Shown one piece after another: positions 42,718 through 50,599 of a stretch of 64,000 nucleotides of DNA (its first letter is position 1; each line of letters starts with the position of its first letter). The notes beneath the pieces are model-generated. The model did not search any database. It saw nothing but the letters and a program-made list of their open reading frames with translations, and had not been told where the DNA came from. The DNA comes from Streptomyces sp. ISL-87 (GTDB taxonomy: Bacteria > Actinomycetota > Actinomycetes > Streptomycetales > Streptomycetaceae), in assembly GCF_018614095.1 (NCBI RefSeq), contig NZ_JAGGOY010000062.1, forward strand, positions 1 to 64,000, read 5' to 3'. The translations under genes and the position numbers were made by a program.

Positions 42718-43888
42718 CCTCGCCGACCTCGGCAACTGGCTCGCCGTCCCCAGCGTCGTGGCCCTGTGGATCGCGGTACTGCTGCGCGCCCCCGGCGCCC
42801 TGCGCTCCCCGCAGCAGCGCGGACTGTGGCTCGCCGTCGCCACCGCGGCGGCCGCGATGACCCTGAACCTGCCCGCCGTCGTCACGTACGCGATGGAACG
42901 CGATCCCGGCTACGCGCACACCATCGGCCTCATCCGCAACCTCATCGGCGTGCTCTCGGCCGGCGCCGTGCTCTACTTCGTCGCCGCCGCCACCCGCGGC
43001 CGCCGGCTCCAACTCGGCGCCTGGGTCGGCACGGTGGTCTGGCTGACCACCCTCGTGGTGCTCGACGCGGCCGCGCCCGCACACGGCACGCACACCATGC
43101 CGCCCGTCGGCGACCCGGTGCCCTCCCTCGCGTACTGGCTGGTGCTGATCTCCGCGCACCTGGCCGCCAACACCATCTGCGTGTTCATCTGCTGGCGCTA
43201 CAGCCGGCGCAGCGACAGCCGGGGACTGTCCCTGGGGCTGCGGCTGTTCGGCCTCGGCACCGCGCTCGCGGGCCTGTTCTGGTTCGCCTACCTGCTCAAG
43301 GCCCTCTTCGACAGCACCTGGGCGATGCCCGCCCTGCCGCTGATGATGAACCTGCACGGCCTGCTGCGCGCCGCCGCGATCCTGGTGCCGACCCTGTTCG
43401 CCCTGCGCCGCACCACCGCCGACATCACCACCGCATGGCGGCTCTGGCCGCTGTGGCGCGACCTGGTCGAGGCCGTCCCGCACGTCGCCCTCACCAAGCC
43501 GCGGGCCGGGCGGCTGCTGGAACTGCTGTGGCCGCCGGTACCGCGCAACATGGTGGTGTACCGCAAGGTCATCGAGACCCGCGACGCCATCCTGATCCTG
43601 GGGGAGTACGTCGCCCCGGGCGTCCCGGAGCTCGCGCGCGGCCATGTCGCCGGGAGCGGGGTTCCCGAGCAGCGGCGCACCGCGGCCGCGCTGGCCTGCG
43701 TACTGAAGGAGGCGCGGCACGCGAAACTCGCCGGGCTGCCGCAGCAGGCGGGCGAGGCGGTCGCGCTGGAGCTGCCGTCCGCGATCCAGTCCTCGGCGGA
43801 GGGCGGCGACCTGGAGGACGAGGCCAGGTTCCTGATGGACGTCGCCCAGGCCTACGGCTCGCCCGCGACCACGGCCTTCACGCCGTGA
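42707..43888 (+). CDS. MAB_1171c-family multi-TM protein (putative transporter)
   Basis: A 393-residue integral membrane protein. Seven hydrophobic segments lie in the first about 240 residues (for example VPSVVALWIAVLL, TLNLPAVVTYAM, LIGVLSAGAVLYFVAAA, LGAWVGTVVWLTTLVVL, YWLVLISAHLAANTICVFIC and GTALAGLFWFAYLL). The cytoplasmic C-terminal domain of about 150 residues begins AWRLWPLWRDLVEAVP. That domain (DUF6545-like) has RKVIETRDAILIL. The overlap with the ImmA/IrrE gene implies coupled translation and a shared signalling task. The transporter label is only a family name. Confidence 0.85.
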   Translation: MAADLADLGNWLAVPSVVALWIAVLLRAPGALRSPQQRGLWLAVATAAAAMTLNLPAVVTYAMERDPGYAHTIGLIRNLIGVLSAGAVLYFVAAATRGRRLQLGAWVGTVVWLTTLVVLDAAAPAHGTHTMPPVGDPVPSLAYWLVLISAHLAANTICVFICWRYSRRSDSRGLSLGLRLFGLGTALAGLFWFAYLLKALFDSTWAMPALPLMMNLHGLLRAAAILVPTLFALRRTTADITTAWRLWPLWRDLVEAVPHVALTKPRAGRLLELLWPPVPRNMVVYRKVIETRDAILILGEYVAPGVPELARGHVAGSGVPEQRRTAAALACVLKEARHAKLAGLPQQAGEAVALELPSAIQSSAEGGDLEDEARFLMDVAQAYGSPATTAFTP

Positions 43889-43938
43889 CGGCCCACCGGA
43901 CCCGGGACCCCGAGCACCGAACCACAGGGAAGTGTCTC

Positions 43939-44709
43939 TTGACCACCGTTCTGATCACCGGGGCCAGCGCGGGACTCGGCGCCGCCTTCGCCCGCGGCTT
44001 CGCCGCCAAGGGCTGCGACCTGGTCCTCGTCGCCCGCGACAAGGACCGCCTCGAAGCGGTCGCCGACGAGCTCGGCCGGGAGTTCGGGGTGGCCGCGGAG
44101 GTGCTGCCCGCCGACCTGCTGGACGCGGTGCAGTGCGCCGCGGTCGCCGAGCGGCTCGCCGACGCGGTGCGGCCCGTCGACATCCTGGTCAACAACGCGG
44201 GCTTCGGACTGCCGGCGCCGTTCCCGTACAGCCCGGTCGAGGACGAGGAGCGGATGCTCGACCTGCTCGTGAAAGTCCCCCTGCGGCTCACCCACGCGCT
44301 GCTGCCGGGCCTGCGCGAGCGCCGCCGGGGCGCCGTGCTGAACGTCTCCTCGGTGGCCGGACTGCTGCCGACCGGGACGTACGGTGCCGCCAAGGCCTGG
44401 ATCACCGCCTTCAGCGAGTCCCTGCGGGTCGACATGGCGCCCTACGGGGTCCGGGTGCTCGCGGTGGTACCCGGATTCACGCGCACCGAGTTCCAGGAAC
44501 GCGCCGGCATGGACGTCAGCGCCCTGCGCGACGCGGTGTGGCTGGAGCCGGAGGCCGTGGTGGCCCAGGCCCTGCGGGATCTGGCCCTGCGCCGGCCGGT
44601 CAGCATCACGGGTCGGCGCTACAAGGTGTACGCGGCCGCCGCCCGGCACCTCCCGCGCGCGTTCGTGGCCCGCAGGATGGCCCGCACGCGCCGGGCACCG
44701 GCGGAGTAG
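43939..44709 (+). CDS. SDR family NAD(P)-dependent oxidoreductase
   Basis: A 256-residue classical short-chain dehydrogenase. Cofactor motif TGASAGLGAAF is at about 7-17, NNAG at about 90, and the catalytic Ser in NVSSVAG with Tyr-x-x-x-Lys in TYGAAKAW. R35-D-type residues after the second strand (LVARDKDR) favour NADPH. The C-terminal GRRYKVYAAAARHLPR may touch membranes, as in related lipid-acting SDRs. The start is TTG 43939, with CAGGGAAG upstream. It follows the membrane protein gene by 50 bp and may share its transcript. Confidence 0.92.
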   Translation: MTTVLITGASAGLGAAFARGFAAKGCDLVLVARDKDRLEAVADELGREFGVAAEVLPADLLDAVQCAAVAERLADAVRPVDILVNNAGFGLPAPFPYSPVEDEERMLDLLVKVPLRLTHALLPGLRERRRGAVLNVSSVAGLLPTGTYGAAKAWITAFSESLRVDMAPYGVRVLAVVPGFTRTEFQERAGMDVSALRDAVWLEPEAVVAQALRDLALRRPVSITGRRYKVYAAAARHLPRAFVARRMARTRRAPAE

Positions 44710-44714
44710 CCGCG

Positions 44715-44743
44715 GGGCCCGGCGCCATCGGCGGGGCGGGCCC
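44715..44743. terminator. bidirectional hairpin between convergent genes
   Basis: An outer stem GGGCCCG / CGGGCCC encloses an inner CGCC-ATC-GGCG hairpin. It separates the SDR and ABC-F genes and touches the ABC-F stop codon. Confidence 0.55.
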
Positions 44744-46380
44744 TACAGCTCGACGACCTTGCCGTCCGCGACCTCCAGGCGGCGGGTCACGTGGACGGCG
44801 TCCAGCATCCGGCGGTCGTGGGTGACCAGCAGCAGGGTGCCCTCGTAGGCGTCCAGGGCGGACTCCAGCTGCTCGATCGCCGGGAGATCGAGGTGGTTCG
44901 TCGGCTCGTCCAGCACCAGCAGGTTCACCCCGCGGCCCTGGAGCAGCGCCAGGGCCGCCCGGGTGCGCTCGCCGGGCGAGAGGGTGGCCGCCGGGCGCAG
45001 TACGTGGGCCGCCTTCAGGCCGAACTTGGCCAGCAGCGTGCGGACTTCGGCCGGCTCGGTGTCCGGGACGGCCGCGCAGAAGGCCTCAAGCAGCGGTTCG
45101 TCGCCGAGGAACAGCCCGCGGGCCTGGTCCACCTCGCCGACCAGCACACCGGAGCCGAGGGTGGCCGCACCGGAATCCGGCGCCAGCCGGCCGAGCAGGA
45201 CTGCGAGCAGGGTGGACTTGCCGGCGCCGTTGGCCCCGGTGATCGCGACGCGGTCCGCCCAGTCGATCTGGAGGCTGGCCGGACCGAAGTGGAAGTCCCC
45301 GCGCCGGACGGCCGCTTCGCGCAGGGTGGCGACCACCGAGCCGGAGCGCGGGGCCGCCGCGATCTCCATGCGCAGCTCCCACTCCTTGCGGGGCTCGTCG
45401 ACCACATCTAGGCGCTCGATCGCGCGCTGCGTCTGGCGGGCCTTGGAGGCCTGCTTCTCGCTCGCCTCGCTGCGGAACTTCTTGCCGATCTTGTCGTTGT
45501 CGGTGGCCTTGCGGCGGGCGTTCTTGACGCCCTTGTCCATCCAGCCGCGCTGCATCTGGGCCCGGCCTTCGAGCGCGGAGCGCTTGTCGGCGTACTCGTC
45601 GAACTCCTCGCGGGCGTGGTTGCGGGCCCGCTCGCGCTCCTCCAGGTAGGCGTCGTAACCGCCGCCGTAGAGGTTGATCTGCTGCTGGGCCAGGTCGAGT
45701 TCGAGGACCTTGGTGACGGTCCGGGTGAGGAACTCGCGGTCGTGGCTGATCACGACCGTGCCCGCGCGCAGGCCCTTCACGAACTGCTCCAGCCGCTCCA
45801 GACCGTCGAGGTCCAGGTCGTTGGTGGGCTCGTCCAGCAGAAAGACGTCGTAGCGGGAGAGGAGGAGGGAGGCGAGGCCGGCGCGGGCCGCCTGGCCGCC
45901 GGAGAGGGCGGACATCGGCAGGTCCAGGCCCACGGCGAGGCCGAGGTCGTCGGCCACCTCCTGGGCCCGCTCGTCGAGGTCCGCGCCGCCGAGGTTCAGC
46001 CAGCGGTCGAGCGTCTCCGCGTACGCGTCGTCCGCGCCGGGGGTGCCGTCGACCAGGCCCTGGGTGGCCGCGTCCAGTTCCGCCTGCGCGGCGGCGACGC
46101 CGGTGCGGCGGGCCAGGAACTCCCGTACCGACTCGCCGGCGCGGCGCTCCGGCTCCTGGGGCAGGTGCCCGACGGCCGCGCCGGGCGGGGAGAGCCTCAG
46201 CTCGCCGGTCTCGGGCGTGTCCAGCCCGGCGAGCAGGCGCAGCAGGGTGGACTTCCCGGCGCCGTTCACGCCGACGAGGCCGATGACGTCGCCGGGGGCG
46301 ACGACGAGGTCGAGATCGGCGAAGAGCGTGCGCTCACCGTGCGCGGCGGTGAGGTTTTTGGCGACGAGGGTTGCAGTCAT
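44743..46380 (-). CDS. ABC-F family ATP-binding protein
   Basis: A 545-residue twin-ATPase without membrane segments. The N-terminal domain has GVNGAGKST, LSGGQAARA and VFLLDEPTNDLDLDGL. The linker (about 235-310) is long and charged (YDAYLEERERARNHAREEF). The C-terminal domain has GANGAGKST, LSPGERTRA (a Pro replaces the second Gly) and LLVLDEPTNHLDL. It belongs to the group of ribosome-associated ABC-F proteins; drug resistance is not implied. ATG 46380. It differs from the 16127-17767 protein and is not a recent duplicate. Confidence 0.93.
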   Translation of the reverse strand: MTATLVAKNLTAAHGERTLFADLDLVVAPGDVIGLVGVNGAGKSTLLRLLAGLDTPETGELRLSPPGAAVGHLPQEPERRAGESVREFLARRTGVAAAQAELDAATQGLVDGTPGADDAYAETLDRWLNLGGADLDERAQEVADDLGLAVGLDLPMSALSGGQAARAGLASLLLSRYDVFLLDEPTNDLDLDGLERLEQFVKGLRAGTVVISHDREFLTRTVTKVLELDLAQQQINLYGGGYDAYLEERERARNHAREEFDEYADKRSALEGRAQMQRGWMDKGVKNARRKATDNDKIGKKFRSEASEKQASKARQTQRAIERLDVVDEPRKEWELRMEIAAAPRSGSVVATLREAAVRRGDFHFGPASLQIDWADRVAITGANGAGKSTLLAVLLGRLAPDSGAATLGSGVLVGEVDQARGLFLGDEPLLEAFCAAVPDTEPAEVRTLLAKFGLKAAHVLRPAATLSPGERTRAALALLQGRGVNLLVLDEPTNHLDLPAIEQLESALDAYEGTLLLVTHDRRMLDAVHVTRRLEVADGKVVEL

Positions 46381-46413
46381 GATGTGCCGATCCTATCCGC
46401 GCGAGGTCGGCCG

Positions 46414-46504
46414 CCGGTCCCGGCCGCCGGTCCCGGCCGCCGGTCCCGGCCGCTGCTCCCGGCCGCCGGTCCCGGCCGCTGCTCCCGGCCGCCGGTCCCG
46501 GCCG
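46414..46504. repeat. 13-bp tandem repeat, 7 copies
   Basis: Seven exact-register 13-bp units follow ccggtcccggccg, with copies 4 and 6 reading ctgctcccggccg. The array fills the space between the divergent ABC-F and GlxA-type genes, including their promoter region. Confidence 0.85.
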
Positions 46505-46579
46505 CCGGGTCCACGGATGGCCGGATAGGTGGGATGTCTGTCATTGCGGCCATCGGGGCCGGCGTCACACCATGAGGCC

Positions 46580-47545
46580 ATGACGCTGCGAAACGTGCTC
46601 GTCGTCCTCTACGACGGGGTGCAGAGCCTGGACGTGACCGGTCCGGTGGAGGTGTTCGCCGCCGCGGCGCGCGTCCCGGGCCGGACCGGGTACGGAATCC
46701 GGACCGTGTCCCCGGGCGGGGCGCCGGTACGGTCGAACAGCGGGCTGACGCTGGTGCCGGACGGCGACCTGGAGAGCGAGCGGCCCGGCCCCGGGACCAC
46801 GCTGCTGGTGCCCGGGGGCCGGTACTCGGGCGACTTCGAGCCGCGGCTCACCGACTGGCTCCGCGCCCACGGGGGTGGCGCCGAGCGACTGGTGTCCGTG
46901 TGCACGGGCGGGCTGCTGCTGGCCGAGGCCGGGCTTCTTGACGGGCGCCGGGCCACCACGCACTGGAACGCGTGCGAGCAGATGGCACGGGACTACCCGG
47001 CCGTCACCGTCGAGCCGGACCCGATCTACGTACGGGACGGACGGGTGGCGACCTCCGCCGGGGTCACGGCCGGGATCGACCTCGCCCTGGCGCTGGTGGA
47101 GGAGGACTGCGGGCGGGACGCGGCGCTGCTCATCGCCCGGCACCTGGTGGTGTTCCTGCGGCGGCCGGGCAACCAGGCACAGTTCAGCGCGCAGCTGGCG
47201 GCGCAGACGGCCCGGCGGGAGCCGCTGCGGGATGTCCAGCAGTGGATAACGGAGCATCCGGGCGGGGACCTGAGCATCGAGTCCCTGGCCGCGCGGGCAC
47301 GCCTGTCCCCGCGCCACTTCGCGCGTGCCTTCCAGGCGGAGACGGGGGTCACGCCGGGGCGGTACGTGGAGCGGGTGCGGGTGGAGCATGCCCGGCGGCT
47401 GCTGGAGGACAGCGCGCAAGGGGTGGCGCAGATCTCCCGGTCGTGCGGATACGGCACACCGGAGGCGCTCCGCCGGGCCTTCGTGAAAACCCTGGGCCAG
47501 TCCCCGGTCGAATACCGCCGACGCTTCGGCCGATCCGCGGACTGA
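46580..47545 (+). CDS. GlxA family AraC-type transcriptional regulator
   Basis: A 321-residue two-domain regulator. The N-terminal DJ-1/PfpI-like domain (about 5-190) shows VLLVLYDGVQSLDVTGPVEV-type opening, LLVPGGRY and a nucleophile-elbow Cys in VCTGGLLLAEAG. The C-terminal AraC domain (about 215-318) has two HTHs: SIESLAARARLSPRHFARAF, then VAQISRSCGYGTPEALRRAF. GlxA-type proteins often control genes for small nitrogen or sugar compounds. The next gene is a DJ-1/PfpI protein, a likely target. ATG 46580 follows GAGG. Confidence 0.93.
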   Translation: MTLRNVLVVLYDGVQSLDVTGPVEVFAAAARVPGRTGYGIRTVSPGGAPVRSNSGLTLVPDGDLESERPGPGTTLLVPGGRYSGDFEPRLTDWLRAHGGGAERLVSVCTGGLLLAEAGLLDGRRATTHWNACEQMARDYPAVTVEPDPIYVRDGRVATSAGVTAGIDLALALVEEDCGRDAALLIARHLVVFLRRPGNQAQFSAQLAAQTARREPLRDVQQWITEHPGGDLSIESLAARARLSPRHFARAFQAETGVTPGRYVERVRVEHARRLLEDSAQGVAQISRSCGYGTPEALRRAFVKTLGQSPVEYRRRFGRSAD

Positions 47546-47591
47546 CACGGCGGCCCTGCGGCCCTGCACCCCCGCGCCCCCGGGCTGCCGC

Positions 47592-47686
47592 GCCCCAGAC
47601 CTGCCGCCGCCCCAGACCTGCCGCCGCCCCGGGCCTCGCGGCCCCGGGCCTCGCGGCCCCGGGCCTCGCGGCCCCAGACCTCGCCG
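47592..47686. repeat. GC-rich 15-17 bp tandem repeats
   Basis: Two 17-bp units (gccccagacctgccgcc) are followed by three identical 15-bp units (gccccgggcctcgcg) and a partial hybrid. They occupy most of the space between the two DJ-1/PfpI-type genes. Confidence 0.8.
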
Positions 47687-47740
47687 GCCCGGGCCCCGGG
47701 CCGGCGCCTCGGAAGATCGTCAACCGCTCCGGAGGAGCCC

Positions 47741-48367
47741 ATGCAGATCGCCGTACTGCTCTACGACCGATTCACCGCGCTCGATGCCATCGGGCCCTTC
47801 GACACCCTCGGCCGGCTGCCGGACGCCGAGGTGGTGTTCGTTTCCGAGCGGCCCGGGCCCGTGCGGACCGACAACGGGGCTCTCGCGCTCGTCGCCGACA
47901 AGGGGCTCGACGAGGTGACCCGGCCGGACATCGTCATCGTGCCCGGCGGGCCGCACCCCGAGGTGGAGATGGCGAATCCCGCCGTCATGGACTGGCTGCG
48001 CGCCGTCGACGCCACCACCACCTGGACCACCTCCGTCTGCACCGGCTCGCTGCTGCTCGCCTCCGCCGGGCTGCTCGACGGGCGGCGGGCCGCAGGCCAC
48101 TGGCTGTTCCTCGACCGGCTGCCGCAGTTCGGTGCCGAGCCCACCGGTGAGCGCGTCGTGTTCGACGGGAAGTACGTCACCGCCGCCGGGGTGTCCTCCG
48201 GGATTGACATGGGGCTCACCCTGCTCGGCAAGATCGCCGGGGACACGTACGCCCAGACCGTGCAGCTGATGACCGAGTACGACCCGCAGCCGCCCTACGA
48301 CGCCGGTTCCCCCGCCAAGGCCCCGGCCGAGATCGTCGCGCGACTGCGCGCGGTCAGCCCGCTGTAG
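47741..48367 (+). CDS. DJ-1/PfpI family protein
   Basis: A 208-residue DJ-1-superfamily protein. It begins IAVLLYDRFTALDAIGPFD and contains VIVPGGP and the nucleophile-elbow Cys in SVCTGSLLLASAGLL, then a conserved HW pair and TAAGVSSGIDMGL. It resembles isocyanide hydratase-like members. The reaction is unproven. GGAGGAG lies just before ATG 47741. It follows the GlxA-type regulator, whose sensor domain is of the same fold. Its end overlaps the convergent enoyl-CoA hydratase gene by 14 bp. Confidence 0.9.
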   Translation: MQIAVLLYDRFTALDAIGPFDTLGRLPDAEVVFVSERPGPVRTDNGALALVADKGLDEVTRPDIVIVPGGPHPEVEMANPAVMDWLRAVDATTTWTTSVCTGSLLLASAGLLDGRRAAGHWLFLDRLPQFGAEPTGERVVFDGKYVTAAGVSSGIDMGLTLLGKIAGDTYAQTVQLMTEYDPQPPYDAGSPAKAPAEIVARLRAVSPL

Positions 48368-49100
48368 TCCACGTAAAGGACGGCGTACGGCGTTCCAGGA
48401 ACGCGGCGACACCCTCCGCGGTGTCGCCGCTTCCGGCCGCCTGCGCCGCCCAGTGCGCGTCCCGGTCCGTGCGGCCGTCCGTGAACTCCTTCGCCGCCGC
48501 CTGCGTCAGCTGCGAGCGCCCGGCCAGGACGCGGGCGAAGTCGGCGACCCGCTTGTCGAGTTGGCCGGCCGGCAGGAGCTCGTTCAGGAAGCCGGCCCGC
48601 AGGGCGTGCTCCGCGTCGATCAACTCGGCGGAGAACAGCAGGTACTTGGCCGTCGCCGGGCCGACCAGCCGCGCCAGCCGCCGGGTGGAGGAGGCCGGGT
48701 AGACGATGCCCAGCTTCGCCGGGGTCACCCCGAACGAGGCGCCCTCCTCCGCGAACCGCAGATCGCACGCCGCCGCCAGCTGGCTGCCGCCGCCCACACA
48801 GAAACCGCGGATCGCGGCCAGGGAGGGCTTCGGAAAGGCCGCCAGGGCCTCCTCCGCGGCCACCGCCAGGGCCTGCGGATCCTCGTCCCCCGTCAGTGAG
48901 GAGATGTCCGCCCCCGCGCAGAAGGTCCGGCCGGCCCCCGTCAGCACCAGTACCCGTACGGCCGGGTCCGCCGCGAGATCCGGCAGCAGCTCCGGGAGCG
49001 CGCGCCACATGGCGGCGGTCATGGCGTTCCGTTTGACGGGGTGCGAGATGACGACGGTGGCGACCCCGTCGGCCACCGTGTGGAGGAGGGATGCGTCCAT
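48354..49100 (-). CDS. enoyl-CoA hydratase/isomerase family protein
   Basis: A 248-residue crotonase. The oxyanion and acyl-CoA pockets are FCAGADISSL (about 61-70) and the GFCVGGGSQLA turn; VTPAKLGIVYP carries the position of the catalytic Glu, which here is Lys/Leu-like. The usual hydratase Glu pair is not evident, so isomerase or other crotonase chemistry is possible. ATG 49100 is preceded by TAGCAT at 7 nt, a leaderless-type promoter. It stands alone and convergent to the DJ-1 gene. Confidence 0.88.
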   Translation of the reverse strand: MDASLLHTVADGVATVVISHPVKRNAMTAAMWRALPELLPDLAADPAVRVLVLTGAGRTFCAGADISSLTGDEDPQALAVAAEEALAAFPKPSLAAIRGFCVGGGSQLAAACDLRFAEEGASFGVTPAKLGIVYPASSTRRLARLVGPATAKYLLFSAELIDAEHALRAGFLNELLPAGQLDKRVADFARVLAGRSQLTQAAAKEFTDGRTDRDAHWAAQAAGSGDTAEGVAAFLERRTPSFTWTTAG

Positions 49101-49107
49101 GTGCCGG

Positions 49108-49113
49108 ATGCTA
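49108..49113 (-). promoter_or_regulatory. -10 box (TAGCAT), probable leaderless promoter
   Basis: On the minus strand TAGCAT is followed by 7 nt and ATG 49100. Confidence 0.5.
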
Positions 49114-49242
49114 TCCCGGGCCGCCGAAGCCGGGTGTGGGGGACGAGGTCCGGGAGGCGCCCGAGAAGGGCGCACCAGAGGATCAGGAACGGTCCAACAA
49201 CTGACTCTGTCATACGCCAGTGGTCAGAAAGTGTCCGATTGA

Positions 49243-49261
49243 CGCTGACTTCTGGTCAGCG
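49243..49261. promoter_or_regulatory. inverted repeat upstream of anti-sigma-like gene
   Basis: CGCTGAC-TTCTG-GTCAGCG is a perfect 7-bp-arm palindrome, with a second tggtcag half-site at 49221-49227. It is a candidate operator for the ATPase gene that follows. Confidence 0.45.
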
Positions 49262-49334
49262 GTCCGGTCCGGACCAGGTGGTTCCCCACTCTGGACGCGT
49301 GGAGACGATCGAGCGCGAAGACGGGGGCCGGAAG

Positions 49335-49844
49335 ATGACCGACAGCGGGAGTGTCCCGCCAGCCAAGGAGGGTGAACCGGAGGCTCCGGCCGACCCCCTC
49401 GCGTACGAGGGAGTGTGGCGGTTCACCGCGCCCGCGGTAGAAGAATCCGTTCCGCAGGCCCGTCGCGCTGTCCGCGACCTGCTCGAGCGGCAGGGGGTGC
49501 CGGCGCATCAGGACTTGCTCTACTCCCTGCTGCTGATCGTCTCCGAACTGGTGACGAACTCGGTCCGGCACGCCGCCCTGCTCTCGCCGGAGGTCGCGGT
49601 CGAGGTCGCGGTGGGCCGGGAGTGGGTACGGGTGGCGGTCGAGGACAACCACCCGTACCGCCCCAAGGCGCTGGAGGCCGATTTCGGCCAGACCGGCGGC
49701 CGGGGTCTGCTCCTGGTGCGCGAGATCACGCTGGAGGCCGGCGGGGTCTGCGATGTCGAGCACACCTCGACGGGCGGCAAGGTCATCTGGGCCGCCCTGC
49801 CGCTCACCGCACCGGCGCCCACCTCACCGGCCCCCGGCGCCTGA
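49335..49844 (+). CDS. ATP-binding protein, anti-sigma-factor-like (HATPase_c_2)
   Basis: A 169-residue GHKL ATPase like RsbW/SpoIIAB serine kinases or their catalytically altered Streptomyces relatives. The N-box is SELVTNSVRHA, the D-box region VAVEDNHPYRP, and the G-box GGRGLLLVREI. Such proteins bind sigma or anti-anti-sigma factors in stress and development networks. No cognate sigma gene is adjacent. ATG 49335 is chosen; GTG 49299 in frame would add 12 residues. The tail is Pro/Ala-rich. Confidence 0.85.
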   Translation: MTDSGSVPPAKEGEPEAPADPLAYEGVWRFTAPAVEESVPQARRAVRDLLERQGVPAHQDLLYSLLLIVSELVTNSVRHAALLSPEVAVEVAVGREWVRVAVEDNHPYRPKALEADFGQTGGRGLLLVREITLEAGGVCDVEHTSTGGKVIWAALPLTAPAPTSPAPGA

Positions 49845-49847
49845 ACG

Positions 49848-49864
49848 CCTCGCCCTGAACGAGG
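49848..49864. terminator. short hairpin between convergent genes
   Basis: CCTCG / CGAGG with a 7-nt loop lies between the ATPase and idi genes. It is weak by itself. Confidence 0.3.
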
Positions 49865-49877
49865 TAAGGGCTGCGGG

Positions 49878-50477
49878 CTACCAGCCCGCCGCGACCCCGG
49901 TCAGCTCGCGGATCGCGGGCCGGGCCGCGTCCAGCACGGTCATGAACCAGGCCGAGAACGGCACCTCGGCATGCCGCTTGGCCAGCTCCTCGGCGGTGAC
50001 GAAGACCGTGTCGCCCACCTCCTCCGAATCCGGGTGCGGCTCCGACTGCGCGAGCCCGACGAACAGGTGGTTGTACTCCTGCTCCACCAGACCCGATGCC
50101 GGGTCGGGGTGGTTGTAACGCACGGTCCCCGCCTCCGCGAGCAGCGAGGGCGACAGCCCCAGCTCCTCGTAGGTCCGCCGGGCCGCGGCCGCGAACGGCG
50201 ACTCCCCGGGATAGGGGTGACCGCAACACGTGTTCGACCAGACGCCGGGGGAGTGGTACTTCCCCAGGGCGCGCTGCTGGAGCAGCAGGCGGCCCTGCTC
50301 GTCGAAGAGGAACACGGAGAACGCCCGGTGCAACTGCCCGGGCGCCTGGTGGGCGGAGAGCTTCTCCGCCGTGCCGATGGTGTTGCCGGACTCGTCGACC
50401 AGTTCGAGCATGATCGCTTCTTGAGTGCCGGTGCCGGTGGACGCGCTGTTCGCGGCGGTGGCTGGTGTGGTCGGCAT
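49878..50477 (-). CDS. idi: isopentenyl-diphosphate delta-isomerase (type I)
   Basis: A 199-residue Nudix-fold IPP isomerase that interconverts IPP and DMAPP, the C5 units for prenyl synthesis. The catalytic Cys is in WSNTCCGHPYPGE, the metal/Nudix segment is AARRTYEELGLSP, and the catalytic Glu is in EQEYNHLFVG. ATG 50477 has GAAGG 6 nt upstream; ATG 50483 is too close to it. The N-terminal 20 residues are Ala/Thr-rich. It supplies the hopanoid genes 9-13 kb to the right. Confidence 0.95.
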   Translation of the reverse strand: MPTTPATAANSASTGTGTQEAIMLELVDESGNTIGTAEKLSAHQAPGQLHRAFSVFLFDEQGRLLLQQRALGKYHSPGVWSNTCCGHPYPGESPFAAAARRTYEELGLSPSLLAEAGTVRYNHPDPASGLVEQEYNHLFVGLAQSEPHPDSEEVGDTVFVTAEELAKRHAEVPFSAWFMTVLDAARPAIRELTGVAAGW

Positions 50478-50599
50478 ACCCATCCTTCGCTTCGGACTTC
50501 GGCCTTCAGTCTGCCGTACTGAGGCGGCTTGTCCCCACTTCGGTGATCCGCGCATGTCTGCCCCCCGCCGGGTGATAACGGCGGGGGGCAGACCATCCG

